DNA from: Microbacterium sp. 8M
Lineage (GTDB): Bacteria > Actinomycetota > Actinomycetes > Actinomycetales > Microbacteriaceae
Reading direction: 5' to 3'
Assembly: GCF_902506375.1 (NCBI RefSeq)
Contig: NZ_LR733284.1
Coordinates: 727,041 to 791,040, forward strand
Length of the DNA: 64,000 nucleotides
The notes under the pieces are model-generated. The model saw only the letters and a program-made list of their open reading frames with translations, searched no databases and was not told the DNA's origin. Shown one piece after another: positions 25,829 to 36,530 of the stretch. Made by a program: the position numbers and the translations under genes. Position 1 is the stretch's first letter; the number at the start of each line of letters is the position of its first letter.

Positions 25829-25843
25829 CGCCCTTTGGACCTC

Positions 25844-25875
25844 GACGAAGGCCCTGCCTCGGCAGGGCCTTCGTC
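25844..25875 (+). terminator. Strong hairpin terminator
   Basis: A 15-bp inverted repeat (GACGAAGGCCCTGCC and its complement) nearly abutting, starting 15 bases after the Tat stop codon. It separates the Tat gene from the MauE-thioredoxin gene, which has its own promoter. Confidence 0.85.
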
Positions 25876-25899
25876 ATTCCTCGGCACCCGACCGCTGGA

Positions 25900-25905
25900 T
25901 AGCAT
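25900..25905 (+). promoter_or_regulatory. Leaderless promoter -10 box (TAGCAT)
   Basis: TAGCAT ends 6 bases before the ATG at 25912. This spacing would start transcription at or next to the A of the ATG, and no ribosome site is present. Confidence 0.55.
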
Positions 25906-25911
25906 CGCACC

Positions 25912-26964
25912 ATGCCCATTCCGTTCGCCGTGATGCTGCCGCTGCTGCTCGCGGGAGTGCTCCTGGTCAGCGCGGTGGCGAAGCTGCGCACGCCCGGCGA
26001 CCTGCGGGAGTGGGAGGACCTGGGCGTCCCTCGCGCCCTGCGCCGCACGGCCCTGCTGCGGTTGCACCCCTGGGCGGAGGGAATCCTCGCCATCGCTGTG
26101 GCAGCGCTCGGCGGCTGGCTCGGCGTTCTCGCCGGTGCCGCGGCCGTGGCGCTGATGCTCGCCTACACGGTGCTCGTGGCCCGGGCCGCATCTCGCGGCG
26201 GAGCGTCGTGCACGTGCTTCGGGGCTCCGGCGCGCGTCACCCGCGCGACCGTGGTGCGCAACGTCTGGCTGACGTTGCTCGCGATCGGCGCCGCGGTCTG
26301 TGCGTCCGGCACGCCGCTCGCGGGTGGTGCGCTCGCGGCCGGGGTCGCGCAGCTGCCCTGGCTGCTCGCGGCGGCGGTCGCCGTCGTCACGACGGCGCTC
26401 GTGCTGTGGCGCGACCCGGGGACTGCCTCCGCCGCGCCCGGTGTGCCCGTGGTGGGTGCGGCCGGCGCGCGCTCGGCCGACGCGGACGGATCCGTGCCGG
26501 AGGGCGACGGCGACTATGCGCGCCGCCGCACGCCGGCGGTTCCCGTGACCTTCGCCGACGGCACCGAGGTGAACCTCCGCGCGCTCGCGGCGAAGAAGCC
26601 GATCCTGCTGCTCGCGCTGTCGTCGATGTGCGGGCACTGCGAGACGATCCGGGATCGCCGCATGCACTACCGCGCACTCCTGCCCGAGGTCGACGTGCGG
26701 CTGCTGCTGGTGGAGCCGACGACGAGTCGCTGGGCTGAGCGCGAGGAACCGCAGTCTTTGCACGATCCCGGCGACTACGTCGCCGGCTCGATCGAGGAGT
26801 GGTCCACACCGACCGCCGTGCTGCTCGGCGCCGACGGTCTGCTCGCCGGCGGCCCGGTGACCGGAGACGTGGCCATCGAGGAGTTCATCGGCGACGTGTT
26901 CGAGGCGCTGCACGGGGAACGCCCGCCGACCGAGCCGGATCCCGCCGCCGCGGCGGCGGAGTGA
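25912..26964 (+). CDS. MauE-like membrane protein fused to a thioredoxin-fold domain (CGHC)
   Basis: 350 residues. The N-terminal half has five hydrophobic helices (about 3-22, 50-68, 70-90, 112-132, 142-162) with AKLRTPGDLREWEDLGVP and the CxCFG motif (SCTCFG, about 98-103), which define the MauE/DoxX-like family. The C-terminal half has a thioredoxin-like fold with CGHC at about 240-243 (SSMCGHCETI) and a later WSTPTAVLLGADGLLAGG strand. In methylamine dehydrogenase biogenesis, separate MauE and MauD proteins are needed for disulfide formation in an exported subunit; here both are one chain. A paralogue is at 57697. A disulfide exchange role on exported proteins such as the Tat protein just upstream is inferred. 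Leaderless ATG. Confidence 0.8.
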   Translation: MPIPFAVMLPLLLAGVLLVSAVAKLRTPGDLREWEDLGVPRALRRTALLRLHPWAEGILAIAVAALGGWLGVLAGAAAVALMLAYTVLVARAASRGGASCTCFGAPARVTRATVVRNVWLTLLAIGAAVCASGTPLAGGALAAGVAQLPWLLAAAVAVVTTALVLWRDPGTASAAPGVPVVGAAGARSADADGSVPEGDGDYARRRTPAVPVTFADGTEVNLRALAAKKPILLLALSSMCGHCETIRDRRMHYRALLPEVDVRLLLVEPTTSRWAEREEPQSLHDPGDYVAGSIEEWSTPTAVLLGADGLLAGGPVTGDVAIEEFIGDVFEALHGERPPTEPDPAAAAAE

Positions 26965-27054
26965 CCGACCCTCCGGTGAGCGTCGACCGGGTTGCGGCCT
27001 TCGGATGGACGAAAGGGGCGGCTCGGCCGCTCGAGCCGGCAGTGGCCCGCGCCG

Positions 27055-28299
27055 TCAGAGCTGCAGCATCGTGCGGTCGGTGACGCCGGCGAGCTGCACA
27101 CCCGTCCACCCGCACAGCACCACGAGGAGCAGCGCAAGCACGGCGCACGCCACCCACGGCGTGCGCCGCCCACGGAACCACAGTGTCGCCGATCCGAACG
27201 CCAGCGCGGCCAGCGGCAGTGCGCCGTAGGCCGTGCGGAACGCGACGTGCCAGCCCAGCGACACCTGCGCCAGCCATGCCGCGACGCTCACCGCGCCGAC
27301 CACGGCCACCAGTGCGAGCGGGAGGCCCCGGATCGATCGCCGTCCGACGGCGACCAGGGCGACCGCCCCGGCGACCAGCACCACGCCGACGAGCACCGCG
27401 AGCGCGTCGACCCAGGACGGCGCCGAGAACACGTTCCGCAGGTACTCGTCGGGCAGCGTCAGGTACGTGAGCGCCTCGCGGGCGAGCGCGAACGGCGTCG
27501 TCGCCCCGGCAGCGAAACGGTAGCCGGCGGCATCGACGCCCGCCTGACCGGTGAGGTCGCCGTACAGGGCGAGGTTGCGCAGCACCCACCATCCGCACCC
27601 CGCCACCACGACGACCGCCGAGAGGAGCACCTCCCGCCAGCGCCGCCGCAAGAGCAGCATCACGAGCAGGGCGACGACGAGCGGCGCCGTCGTGATCTTC
27701 GTCATGATCGCGAGGGCCGAGAGCAGGCCGATGAGCGCACCGCGCAGCCAGGGCCGGTCGCGCGGCACGTCAAGGGCGACGCGCAGTGCCGCGAACCCCG
27801 TGACCAGCGACCAGGTGTCGTTCTGCACCGACGCCGACATCACGACGAGCATCGGATTGAGGGCGACGAACGCGGTGCCGGCGACGACCGCCGCGGGGCG
27901 GTCGGGAAGCGCACGCTGCAGGATCCGGGCGACCAGCCAGGTCATCAGGATCGCGCCCAGCACGCCGAACAGGCGCACGGCGAAGAACCCCGCGGCGCCG
28001 GATCCGAACAGGGTCAGGAGCAGCGCCGCCACCAGGTAGTACGCCGGGGCCTGCTGCGCCTCGTAGCCGACGTCGGGATCGCCGACGACCGGAAGGGCGC
28101 GGTGCTCGGCGAGGTACACCGTGTTCGCCCAGTGCGCGGGCTCGTCGTAGGGCAGGCCGGCGGGCAGCGCGACGGCGGCGATCGCGCCGAGGATCGCGGT
28201 GGCGACGCAGAGCGCGACGGTGCCGACGGCGACGGTGTCCGGCCCGCGCCTGCCCGGCTGCTGTCGCGTGAACCATTCGGACCCGTCGTGCCGGCTCAC
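27055..28299 (-). CDS. GT-C type membrane glycosyltransferase
   Basis: 414 residues, about 10-11 membrane helices. The first outer loop contains LPYDEPAHWANTVYLAEH with the acidic pair at residues 52-53, the mark of GT-C enzymes that use polyprenyl-phosphate sugars on the outside of the membrane (PMT, ArnT and DUF2142-like groups). A second loop, NPMLVVMSASVQNDTWSLV, is also typical. The acceptor could be EPS or the Thr/Ser-rich Tat proteins. Its start overlaps the stop of the upstream gene by 4 bases, placing it last in a four-gene leftward unit of glycosyltransferases (from 33819). Confidence 0.78.
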   Translation of the reverse strand: MSRHDGSEWFTRQQPGRRGPDTVAVGTVALCVATAILGAIAAVALPAGLPYDEPAHWANTVYLAEHRALPVVGDPDVGYEAQQAPAYYLVAALLLTLFGSGAAGFFAVRLFGVLGAILMTWLVARILQRALPDRPAAVVAGTAFVALNPMLVVMSASVQNDTWSLVTGFAALRVALDVPRDRPWLRGALIGLLSALAIMTKITTAPLVVALLVMLLLRRRWREVLLSAVVVVAGCGWWVLRNLALYGDLTGQAGVDAAGYRFAAGATTPFALAREALTYLTLPDEYLRNVFSAPSWVDALAVLVGVVLVAGAVALVAVGRRSIRGLPLALVAVVGAVSVAAWLAQVSLGWHVAFRTAYGALPLAALAFGSATLWFRGRRTPWVACAVLALLLVVLCGWTGVQLAGVTDRTMLQL

Positions 28300-29476
28300 A
28301 CGCGCATCACCCCGTCGAGCACCGCGCGCATCTCGGCGACGCGCTGCGACCAGTCCGCCGTCTCAGACGGATGCGCACCCGACGGCGGAGCCGGCAGCGG
28401 GTCGGATCCGGTCGCGCCCGATGTCAGCGCCCGGTGCACGGCCTCGGTGAACTCTTCGGCGGCGGCGATCCGGATGAGCCCTCCGGCGGCCTCCCGGAAG
28501 CCGGCGACGGGGGTCGAGACCACCGGTCGCTGCACGGCCTGGTACTCGTAGAGCTTGAGCGGATCCAGGCTCTCCGTGAACGCGCTCACCACATGGGGGA
28601 CGAGCAGCACGTCGGCGTGCTGCAGATAGCCGATCACCGCCTCGCGCGGCCGGGCGCCGAGCACGAGCGCGCCGGCGTCGCGCAGCCGGGCGGTGTCGGC
28701 GTCGTCGAGCGCGTTCGGTCCGACCAGCACCAGCGACGCGGCGGTGCGCGCGCCCTCGCCGGCCCCCGCGGCGCCGGCGACGTCGGCGGAGGACCTCAGC
28801 GACGACGCGGTGCGCACGACCAGGTCGACGTCGAGGCGGTCGCGGTGCAGCGTGCCCAGGTACAACGCGACGGGGCCGGAAGGCAGGTCCGCGGGGCGCG
28901 GGCGCGGGGAGCGGTAGGCCGCGGTGTCGACGCCGTTGCGCACCACCGCGATATCCGGCCGCTGCCCGCCCTTGCGGCGGGCCAGCTCGGGGGAGCAGGC
29001 CACCACCGCCGCCGCGCGCGCCAGCAGCCACTCCTCGCCCTCGCTGATGCGCCGCATCTCGGCGGCCGGCCGCTCGGCGGCGAGCCAGTCGTCGGTGAGG
29101 TCGTACAGCGCCGCCCAGCCGGTGCGCCGGGCGAGGCCGGCCGCGCGCGGGTCGTTGATCCACAGAAGCGGATCGGTCATCCCGAGCCGGGCGGCGGCGC
29201 GGACGATCGACCGTTCGATCCGCGCGTCCGCTCCAGGATCGAGCCGGCGGGGCAGCCACTTCACCGGGCGAAGCGTGTGCAGCCGCTCGCCGACCGGACG
29301 CTCGCCGTGGCCGAACTCCGGGCGGGCCCCGCGCCGCAGGGCGTACAGCGGATCATCCGGCGGCTCCACGAACAGCACTCGGAGGTTCGGGTCCTCGCGC
29401 AGCAGTCCGGCGACGAGATGCTGGTTCCGCCGCCACACCTCGTCCCACCGCTCGAGGGAGACAACGATCAGGTCGC

Positions 29477-29480
<4 letters not shown>
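28296..29480 (-). CDS. Glycosyltransferase, GT4-like
   Basis: 394 residues. N-terminus VVSLERWDEVWRRNQHLVAGLL with LRVLFVEPP, then LLWINDPRAAGL and LYDLTDDWLAAERPAAEM, a pattern of GT4-like proteins that lack the classic glycine loop. The C-terminal lobe has VALYLGTLHRDRLDVDLV, YLQHADVLLVPHVVSAFTESLDPLKLYEYQAVQRPVVSTPVAGF; the ESLDPLKLYEYQA part corresponds to the donor-binding EX7E region. ATG at 29480 overlaps the upstream stop by 4 bases. Longer frames overlapping that gene are not supported. Confidence 0.82.
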
Positions 29481-31759
<2,279 letters not shown>

Positions 31760-31833
31760 CACGGTGTGATCCCCTGCCCGGCCCATCGGCGCGTGTGCCC
31801 CGCCGCGCCGCTGACGTCAGCGTAGCGTGCGCA

Positions 31834-33819
31834 TCAGGCCGACAGGGGGCGAGGATCCGCCTCCTGCTCGACGCGCACCGGACCGCGGCGGTACAGCGCG
31901 GCCCGCCGCGCCGCCGCACGACCTCGGTCGCCGGGAAGCACGATCCCGCGCGCGGTCGCACCGACCAGCTGCGCGGCGCGGGCGAGAGCCCACCCCGCGG
32001 CCCCGAAGTGCTTGCGGTAGTACCGCTCCTGGCTCGCGTGGAAATGCCGCTCGCGGCGGGCCGGATCCGTGCTCGTGCCCGCGCCGGCGTGCGTCGCCAC
32101 CGCCTCCGGCACCACCGCGTGCCGCCATCCGAGCAGGTGCGCGCGGTAGGCCCAGTCGGTCTCCTCGGCGTACAGGAAGAAGCGCTCGTCGAAGCCGCCC
32201 ACCTGCGCCAGCGCCTCCGCACGCAGCAGCAGCACCGAGCCGATCACGAAGCGCGGCCCGCGGACGAGCCGCCCCAGGCCGACCGCCTCGACCCACGCCC
32301 GGCCGGGGGAGGGGAACACCCAGGCGGCCCGTGCCGGCGCTCCCTGCTCGTCGCGCTGCACCGGGCCCACGCTCGCGAGCGCGGGATCCCCCGCGAGCCC
32401 GCGGTGCAGCGCGGCGATGCCGTCCGCGCCGATCACGGCGTCCGGATTGAGCAGGAGCACGTCGGCCCCTGGGCGGAGCCGGTCGGCGAGCGCGCGGTTG
32501 ACTCCCGCGCCGAAGCCCAGGTTCGTCCCCGGATCCAGGTACCTCACGCCGAGTTCTGCGCAGAGGGCAGCGATCTCGGGCAGCGAGGAGTTGTCGACGA
32601 CCGTGACGGGAAGGTGCCGGACCGGATCCAGGGCGCGACGCAGCATGTCGGGCGCGCCGTACGCCACGACCACCACCTCCAGGTCGCGGGTGCGCGCATC
32701 CGCGGATGGGCCCGCGGAGCGCCGCGGGGCGAGCGCCGCGGCGTACATGAGCTCGTACTCGGCGGCGACCGCGGGCCAGGAGCACTCCGCGGCGCGCGCC
32801 AGGCCCCGCGCGACCAGCTCCGCGCGGCGCGGGCCGGCCGCCTCCTGCACGGCGGCGACGAGAGCCAGGGCGTCGCCTCGCGGCACGACGATCCCCGCGC
32901 CGCCGACCACATCGGGGAGGGCGCCTGCGTCGCTCGACACCACCGGCACGCCGGCGGCCATCGCCTCGACGGCGACGCGGCCGAACTGCTCGGTCCACCG
33001 GCGGGTGGGCAGCGAGGGCACCGCGAGCACGTCGATCGACGCGTAGAAGTCGGCCACGCGGTCGGGGTCGATGCCGCCGAGGAACTGCACGCGGTCGGCG
33101 ACGCCGCGTCGCGCCGCTTCGTCGACGAGGGAGGCGGCGAGGGGGCCGGTGCCGGCGATCCGGGCGTGCAGCGAGGGCGCGGCGGCGAGCGCATCGAGGA
33201 GCAGCAGCACGCCCTTCTCCGGCACCAGCCGGCCGAGCAGCCCGACGAGGATCCGGTCCTGCTCCCGCGCGGGGCGCGCCTGCTGGTGGCTGGATCCGGG
33301 AGCGACCGGATCCACGCCGAGGGGGATCACCCGCGCTCTTCCCGGGAAGCCCTTGCGCTCGGTGATCGCGGCAGCCTCCGCGTTGCAGGCGGAGATGCCC
33401 GCCGCGCCGCGCAGCGATCGCCGCTCGATCCAGCCGAAGGGGAAGGGGTATCGCTTGAGCAGGTTCTGGGCGGTGTAGAGCGTGTACGGGGCTCGCTGCC
33501 GGCGCAGCGCCCGCAGCACGAGCGTCTCGGCGGTGCTGAGGGCGAACGGCTCCTCATGGATGTCGATCACATCCCAGCGCTCGCCCAGCGCCCGCCAGAG
33601 CGGACGCGGGTCGTAGAGGAACAGCGCGGGGTGCGTTCCCCAGGTGCGCACGCCGTGCACGTCCTCACCCGGTGCCGTCTCGAGCTCGACGGGCACGCCG
33701 CCGGCGTCGCTGCGGTTCGCCGTCAGCAGGCGGACGTCGACCCCGCGATCCCGCAAAGCCTGCTCCCGCCCGCGCCAGGCCCGCACCGTCGCACTGTGGG
33801 AGATTCGGAGAACCCGCAT
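31834..33819 (-). CDS. Fused glycosyltransferase: GT4 plus rhamnosyltransferase-like GT2
   Basis: 661 residues. Residues about 1-370 are a GT4 module (RISHSATVRAWRGREQALRDRG, VGLLGRLVPEKGVLLLLDAL, EX7E in RRWTEQFGRVAVEAMAAGVPVVSSDAGA). Residues about 385-640 are a GT2 module close to rhamnosyltransferases of the WbbL group: VVVVAYGAPDMLRRAL, VTVVDNSS, NLGFGAGVNRAL, LLLNPDA for the metal site and FDERFFLYAEETDWAYR. A GT4-GT2 fusion would place two sugars in order, one likely rhamnose or another deoxysugar. ATG at 33819 has AGGGGGG 5 bases upstream; GTG at 33825 is less likely. First gene of the leftward unit and divergent from the next glycosyltransferase. Confidence 0.87.
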   Translation of the reverse strand: MRVLRISHSATVRAWRGREQALRDRGVDVRLLTANRSDAGGVPVELETAPGEDVHGVRTWGTHPALFLYDPRPLWRALGERWDVIDIHEEPFALSTAETLVLRALRRQRAPYTLYTAQNLLKRYPFPFGWIERRSLRGAAGISACNAEAAAITERKGFPGRARVIPLGVDPVAPGSSHQQARPAREQDRILVGLLGRLVPEKGVLLLLDALAAAPSLHARIAGTGPLAASLVDEAARRGVADRVQFLGGIDPDRVADFYASIDVLAVPSLPTRRWTEQFGRVAVEAMAAGVPVVSSDAGALPDVVGGAGIVVPRGDALALVAAVQEAAGPRRAELVARGLARAAECSWPAVAAEYELMYAAALAPRRSAGPSADARTRDLEVVVVAYGAPDMLRRALDPVRHLPVTVVDNSSLPEIAALCAELGVRYLDPGTNLGFGAGVNRALADRLRPGADVLLLNPDAVIGADGIAALHRGLAGDPALASVGPVQRDEQGAPARAAWVFPSPGRAWVEAVGLGRLVRGPRFVIGSVLLLRAEALAQVGGFDERFFLYAEETDWAYRAHLLGWRHAVVPEAVATHAGAGTSTDPARRERHFHASQERYYRKHFGAAGWALARAAQLVGATARGIVLPGDRGRAAARRAALYRRGPVRVEQEADPRPLSA

Positions 33820-33892
33820 CGACACCCCCCTGTATCGTTGGGTCAGTTGACGCGATCCCGCGGGCTCGCGTGCCCGTGGAAGAGCCCGGGCG

Positions 33893-35110
33893 GTGTCGCA
33901 GAGAAGCGAACTCCGAACTCATCATAGGAGAGATCTGCTGTCCGATCCCGAGCTGCCGCCGGCCTCCGCACCGAGGGTCGCGCACCTGGCGCACACGACG
34001 GTGGCGGGCGGTGCCGAGCTCGGGCTCGCCCGCATGCTGCGTGCGGATGCGCCGTGGCGGGCGAGTGTGTTGCTCCCGCCGGTTCCGGCCGAGGACGGCG
34101 CCTTCGCGGGGCTTCCCGCATCGATCCCGATCCACCGGATCGGCGTCGCCCAGCCCCACGGCGCCAGCGGCGCGTCAGCGATGAGCGCGTTCTCCCTGGG
34201 GGTGCGCCTGGTCGCGCAGGCGGTCGCGACGCGACGGCACCCCTCGTTCCGGCAAGCCGATCTGATCGTCGCCAACAGCACGCGGGCGGCCGCCTACGGC
34301 GCGCTCGCCGCGTTCGGCTCGCGCAAGCGCTTCCTCGTGCACCTGCACGACATCACCGACCGGGAGACTCTGGGCGGGTTCGGTCTGCGGATGATGACGC
34401 GGATCGTGCTGCCCCGCGCGGACGGCGTCATCGCGAACTCGCAGGCCACACTGGCCAGCGCCGAACCCTATCTGCGCCCGGACGCGGTGCGCGAGGTGAT
34501 CGCAGGGGCGTCCGGCCTCACCGGCGCCGCGCGCGGCGCCCGCGAACCGGGTCCGCTCCGAGTCGGCATGCTGGCACGCATCGACCCGTGGAAGGGCCAG
34601 CTGCTCCTCCTGGAGGCGTTCGCGCAGGCGTTCCCCGGGGGCGACGAGATCCTGGAGTTCGCGGGCGGAGCGCCGTTCGGGCACGCGGACTTCGCCGTGG
34701 AGCTGCGCGATCGGGCCCGCGCACTCGGGATCGCCGACCGGGTGCACCTGCTCGGGCACGTCGAGGACGTCGATCGTCTGCTGCGGCGCTGGGATGTGGG
34801 CGTGCAGGCCTCCCTGCGCGCGGAACCGCTCGGATTCAACGTGCTCGAGTACCTGGATGCGGGGCTGGCCACCGTGGTCGCGGCCGAGGGCGGCCCGGTC
34901 GAATGGGTGCGGGACGGCGTGAACGGGCTCGTCGTGGCGCCGCGCGACGTCGGCGCGCTCGCCGCAGCGCTCCGCCGGCTCGGCGCCGACGCCGGCCTGC
35001 GCTCACGGCTCGGCGACGCCGCCCGGAGCACCCCCGGGCTCGCCACGGACCACGTGGTGGCCCAACAGCACGCGGCGGCGTATCTCCGGGTGATCGCGCA
35101 GCGGCGCTGA
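33893..35110 (+). CDS. Glycosyltransferase family 4
   Basis: 405 residues. VAHLAHTTVAGGAELGLARML is the acceptor loop, then FLVHLHDITDRETLGGFG, VGMLARIDPWKGQLLLLEAFAQAF, GHVEDVDRLLRRWDVGVQASLRAEPLGFNVLEYLDAG (the EX7E region) and a final helix. The start is uncertain: GTG at 33893 has little ribosome signal, whereas AGGAGAG at 33927-33932 is well placed for a CTG start near 33938, which would begin close to the first core strand. The protein is otherwise complete. It is followed 63 bases later by the nucleotidyltransferase/PqqD pair. Confidence 0.83.
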   Translation: MSQRSELRTHHRRDLLSDPELPPASAPRVAHLAHTTVAGGAELGLARMLRADAPWRASVLLPPVPAEDGAFAGLPASIPIHRIGVAQPHGASGASAMSAFSLGVRLVAQAVATRRHPSFRQADLIVANSTRAAAYGALAAFGSRKRFLVHLHDITDRETLGGFGLRMMTRIVLPRADGVIANSQATLASAEPYLRPDAVREVIAGASGLTGAARGAREPGPLRVGMLARIDPWKGQLLLLEAFAQAFPGGDEILEFAGGAPFGHADFAVELRDRARALGIADRVHLLGHVEDVDRLLRRWDVGVQASLRAEPLGFNVLEYLDAGLATVVAAEGGPVEWVRDGVNGLVVAPRDVGALAAALRRLGADAGLRSRLGDAARSTPGLATDHVVAQQHAAAYLRVIAQRR

Positions 35111-35161
35111 CCCTCCGGCCCGGGCGGCGAGCTGCACCTTGGGCGCGTCGGAAGGGTGCCG

Positions 35162-35167
35162 TAGGCT
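35162..35167 (+). promoter_or_regulatory. Leaderless promoter -10 box (TAGGCT)
   Basis: TAGGCT ends 6 bases before the GTG at 35174, the same spacing as at 25900, 55776 and 57685. No ribosome site precedes the GTG. Confidence 0.45.
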
Positions 35168-35173
35168 TGCGCC

Positions 35174-36139
35174 GTGTCAGCGGAGGTCGTCGATCAGATC
35201 CCGCCGGGTGTGCGCTTGGAGATGTCGCGCGCCGGGGTGCAGGTGATCGCCGACCGGATCGGCGTGCGGCTGCTGCATATCAAGGGCACCATGACGGATC
35301 CGGCTCTGCTGGGCCCGCGTTTCGAAGGCACCGACGTCGACGTGATGGCGGATCCCGCGGCCGTCCCCGCGCTGCACCGCGCGCTGGTCCGGCACGGCTG
35401 GAGCATCTACAGCACCTTCCGCAACAACTCCTCGTTCGAACACGCTCAGACGTACTTCCACCCCGACTGGGGGCACCTCGACGTGCATCGGCGCTTCCCG
35501 GGCATCGGGATCGCCGATGAGCGGGCGTTCGAACTGCTCTGGGTGGACCGCGCCGAGGCGGCTGCTGCCGGGCGGCCGTGCGCCGTGCCGGCGCTCACCG
35601 CGCAGGCGGTGCTTCTGACGCTCAACGCCGCACGCGCCGCCGGAATGGGCGACACCGCCGCCCGGGTCTGGGACGCCCTCGATCCCGCCGGACGCAAGGC
35701 CTGTCTCGACCTCGTCGACCGGCTGGACGCGCGGGTGGCGTTCGCGGCCGCGCACGGGGAGCTGGAACGCTACGCCCACCGCCGTGAGTACCTGCTGTGG
35801 AAGGTGGCGTCGCAGGGCGGCACCCGTACGCAGGACTGGATCGCACGGGTGCGCGCCGCGCGGACGCTGCGCGACCGGATCCGGTTGGTGCTGAGAGCGC
35901 CCCTGGTGAACACGGAGCGCCTCACGCACAAGCTCGGCCGGCGTCCGCGGCCGGCCGACATCGTCCGCGAGTTCGCGGCGCGGTCCGCTCGGGGCATCGG
36001 CGAGCTCGTCCATGCGGCGAGAACGCGCCGGAAGCGACGGGCGCCCGTGACCGGCGCGCCCGAGCCGACGAGGGCGCAGGACCAATCGGGCGTCGCCGCA
36101 CAGGCGGTGCCGCGGGGGCGGAAGCGGGGCGAACCGTGA
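35174..36139 (+). CDS. Nucleotidyltransferase-fold protein of a PqqD-linked module
   Basis: 321 residues. The N-terminal part matches the nucleotidyltransferase family seen in polysaccharide clusters: LLHIKGTM, then GPRFEGTDVDVMAD with metal-binding aspartates at about 54 and 56, ALHRALVRHGWSIY, and HPDWGHLDVHRRFPGI for the third carboxylate region. The middle is helical (TAQAVLLTLNAARA) and the C-terminal 70 residues are basic. Families of this type occur with HPr-kinase-like and PqqD proteins in EPS regions; the modified target is unknown. The stop overlaps the PqqD gene by 4 bases. Confidence 0.75.
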   Translation: MSAEVVDQIPPGVRLEMSRAGVQVIADRIGVRLLHIKGTMTDPALLGPRFEGTDVDVMADPAAVPALHRALVRHGWSIYSTFRNNSSFEHAQTYFHPDWGHLDVHRRFPGIGIADERAFELLWVDRAEAAAAGRPCAVPALTAQAVLLTLNAARAAGMGDTAARVWDALDPAGRKACLDLVDRLDARVAFAAAHGELERYAHRREYLLWKVASQGGTRTQDWIARVRAARTLRDRIRLVLRAPLVNTERLTHKLGRRPRPADIVREFAARSARGIGELVHAARTRRKRRAPVTGAPEPTRAQDQSGVAAQAVPRGRKRGEP

Positions 36140-36420
36140 TCCGCTATCGGCCGGCCGCGGACGTCGGCGTGATCGACGACGGCACCGCCGTGTACGCAGC
36201 CCGGCTGCCGGAGGGCCCCATCGTGGTGCTGGCCGGCACGGCCGCGGTGATCTGGCGCGCCGCCTGCGAGGACGGGGAGGCCGCGCTGGCGGATCGGGTC
36301 GCGAGCAGCGTCGACGAGGACGGCGCGACGATCGTCGGCGCCGTCGACGGCTTCGTCGCGGAACTGGTCGCGCGCGGGCTGCTCGAGCGGGCCCCGGGCG
36401 AGGTCATCCCACCCGTCTGA
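36136..36420 (+). CDS. PqqD-like peptide-binding protein
   Basis: 94 residues of PqqD fold: VGVIDDGTAVYAARLPEGPIVVLAGTAAVIWRAACED followed by helices ADRVASSVDE and DGFVAELVARGLLER. The W after a short strand and the LV.RGLL end are typical. PqqD-like domains bind leader segments of peptides or proteins to be modified. The GTG overlaps the previous stop by 4 bases, so this protein and the nucleotidyltransferase-like protein are made together. It is one of three PqqD domains in the window. Confidence 0.78.
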   Translation: MIRYRPAADVGVIDDGTAVYAARLPEGPIVVLAGTAAVIWRAACEDGEAALADRVASSVDEDGATIVGAVDGFVAELVARGLLERAPGEVIPPV

Positions 36421-36530
36421 GCGCAGAGCCCGCGCGGCGATATCCCCCGGCCCCGCCTTTTCGCAGCAAGGATCCATCGTCGTGATCGTATGCTCTTGAC
36501 GCGGGGGTCAGTAACGGGGATGGGTGTCAG

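Noticed and set aside
25912..26964. Methylamine utilisation locus
   Set aside because: MauE-like domains occur, but no MauA/MauB dehydrogenase subunits or TTQ-forming enzyme are in the window.
36136..36420. PQQ biosynthesis
   Set aside because: A PqqD-like protein alone is not evidence; no PqqA, PqqC or radical SAM PqqE is present.
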